14,138 nt of DNA from KBS-96 sp049585195 (GTDB lineage Bacteria; Acidobacteriota; Terriglobia; Bryobacterales; Bryobacteraceae). The position numbers were made by a program, and so were the translations under genes. Under the pieces are notes generated by a model. That model had not been told where the DNA came from and did no database searches. It was given only the letters and a program-made list of their open reading frames with translations. The DNA is taken from NCBI GenBank assembly GCA_049585195.1, contig JBAUZG010000004.1, forward strand, positions 1 through 14,138, written 5' to 3'. Within the stretch, counting starts at the first letter, position 1. Every line of letters begins with the position of its first letter. Shown one piece after another: positions 13,834 to 14,138 of the stretch.

Positions 13834-14138
13834 ATTGCGTCTGGTGAACGTGGTCTTTCCCAGTTCAATATGCAGCCTGATCGAGGAAATCCACACTGGT
13901 CCGCGGTCCTGGTTGTAGGCGGGATTTGAAACATGTTGGAGGTCAAAGCTCGAAAAGAATCCCGGGAACAGTCGCGCGCTGTAATAGCTTTCCCATACGT
14001 ACTCCGGCCCATATTGCAGCCGTCCATCGCCAATTAGAAAATCGTGCCCACCGAGCGCGAGATACAGCGCATGAACTCCCGAAATCCCGCCGACGGTGAG
14101 TTCGGTTGCAACGTTATCGAAAGGTCTGTGCCACCGCG
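13825..14138 (-). CDS. Carbohydrate-selective porin, OprB-like, C-terminal end (5' part outside the window)
   Basis: An open frame enters at the right edge and runs for 103 codons to a TAG at 13827-13825. The residues match the C-terminal barrel strands of OprB-type porins, which pass sugars through the outer membrane: GRLQYGPEYVWESYYSARLF, then FSSFDLQHVSNPAYNQDRGP and a last strand ISSIRLHIEL. The pattern of an E-x(3)-E-x-YY-like strand, a (D/F)xQ(H/Y)(V/I)xNPxYNxDRGP turn and a final RLHxEL/F strand is what I recall from OprB relatives in Acidobacteriota. A nine-residue tail, basic after GKTTF (TRRNKP), follows the last strand, whereas outer-membrane barrels usually end in an aromatic residue. 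That is slightly odd. The start and signal peptide lie beyond the window. Confidence 0.75.
   Translation of the reverse strand, partial: RWHRPFDNVATELTVGGISGVHALYLALGGHDFLIGDGRLQYGPEYVWESYYSARLFPGFFSSFDLQHVSNPAYNQDRGPVWISSIRLHIELGKTTFTRRNKP

Noticed and set aside
13662..14033. 123-residue minus-strand open frame at the right edge
   Set aside because: Overlaps the OprB-like reading frame and the amidohydrolase end. The OprB-like frame carries clear porin motifs while this one has none.
1..14138. CRISPR arrays, tRNA or rRNA genes, phage or integrase genes
   Set aside because: No regularly spaced repeats, cloverleaf-like segments or mobility-gene motifs were found on either strand.

Overview
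The window looks like a chromosomal stretch from a Gram-negative soil bacterium, most likely Acidobacteriota (Solibacteres/Bryobacterales type). That assignment is inference from gene content: a secreted M28 peptidase with a PDZ tail, a periplasmic amidohydrolase, an OprB-type porin C-terminus, a stray Uma2 protein, a small nucleotidyltransferase relative, a MacB/DevC-type exporter with a TetR regulator, and the moderately high GC. No rRNA, tRNA, CRISPR array, phage or transposase gene was seen. Coding is dense, and no gene-free stretch exceeds 300 bases.

Layout. 1-144 (-) is the N-terminal part of a nucleotidyltransferase-like gene that runs off the left edge and appears frameshifted near 58-66. 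241-2034 (+) is an exported M28 metallopeptidase (signal peptide, PA, peptidase and PDZ domains). 2111-6553 (-) is one tight operon transcribed as permease, permease, HlyD-type adaptor, ATPase: a tripartite exporter of the MacB/DevBCA class with two different permease genes. A divergent regulatory region (6554-6828) with nested inverted repeats separates it from a TetR-family regulator, which overlaps tadA (tRNA A34 deaminase) by 4 bases. tadA collides tail to tail with a Uma2-family gene (-). Further right on the minus strand are two large polytopic membrane proteins, a YfhO-family protein and an upstream GT-C/WsfD-like protein, whose genes overlap by 62 bases. A secreted metal-dependent amidohydrolase (+) follows, divergent from them. 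The right edge holds the C-terminal end of an OprB-like carbohydrate porin (-).

How the genes fit together. The TetR protein is the natural candidate repressor of the exporter operon, and a TetR-like palindrome lies between them. The YfhO/GT-C pair probably acts in cell-surface glycan or glycolipid building. The peptidase, amidohydrolase and porin fit a periplasmic scavenging lifestyle. tadA is housekeeping and merely shares a transcript with the regulator.

No clearly new defence or mobile system is visible. The best leads are the nested inverted repeats at 6658-6736, a repeated hairpin (13800-13819 and 8626-8645) whose stem is kept by a paired base change, and the frameshift in the nucleotidyltransferase relative at the left edge.
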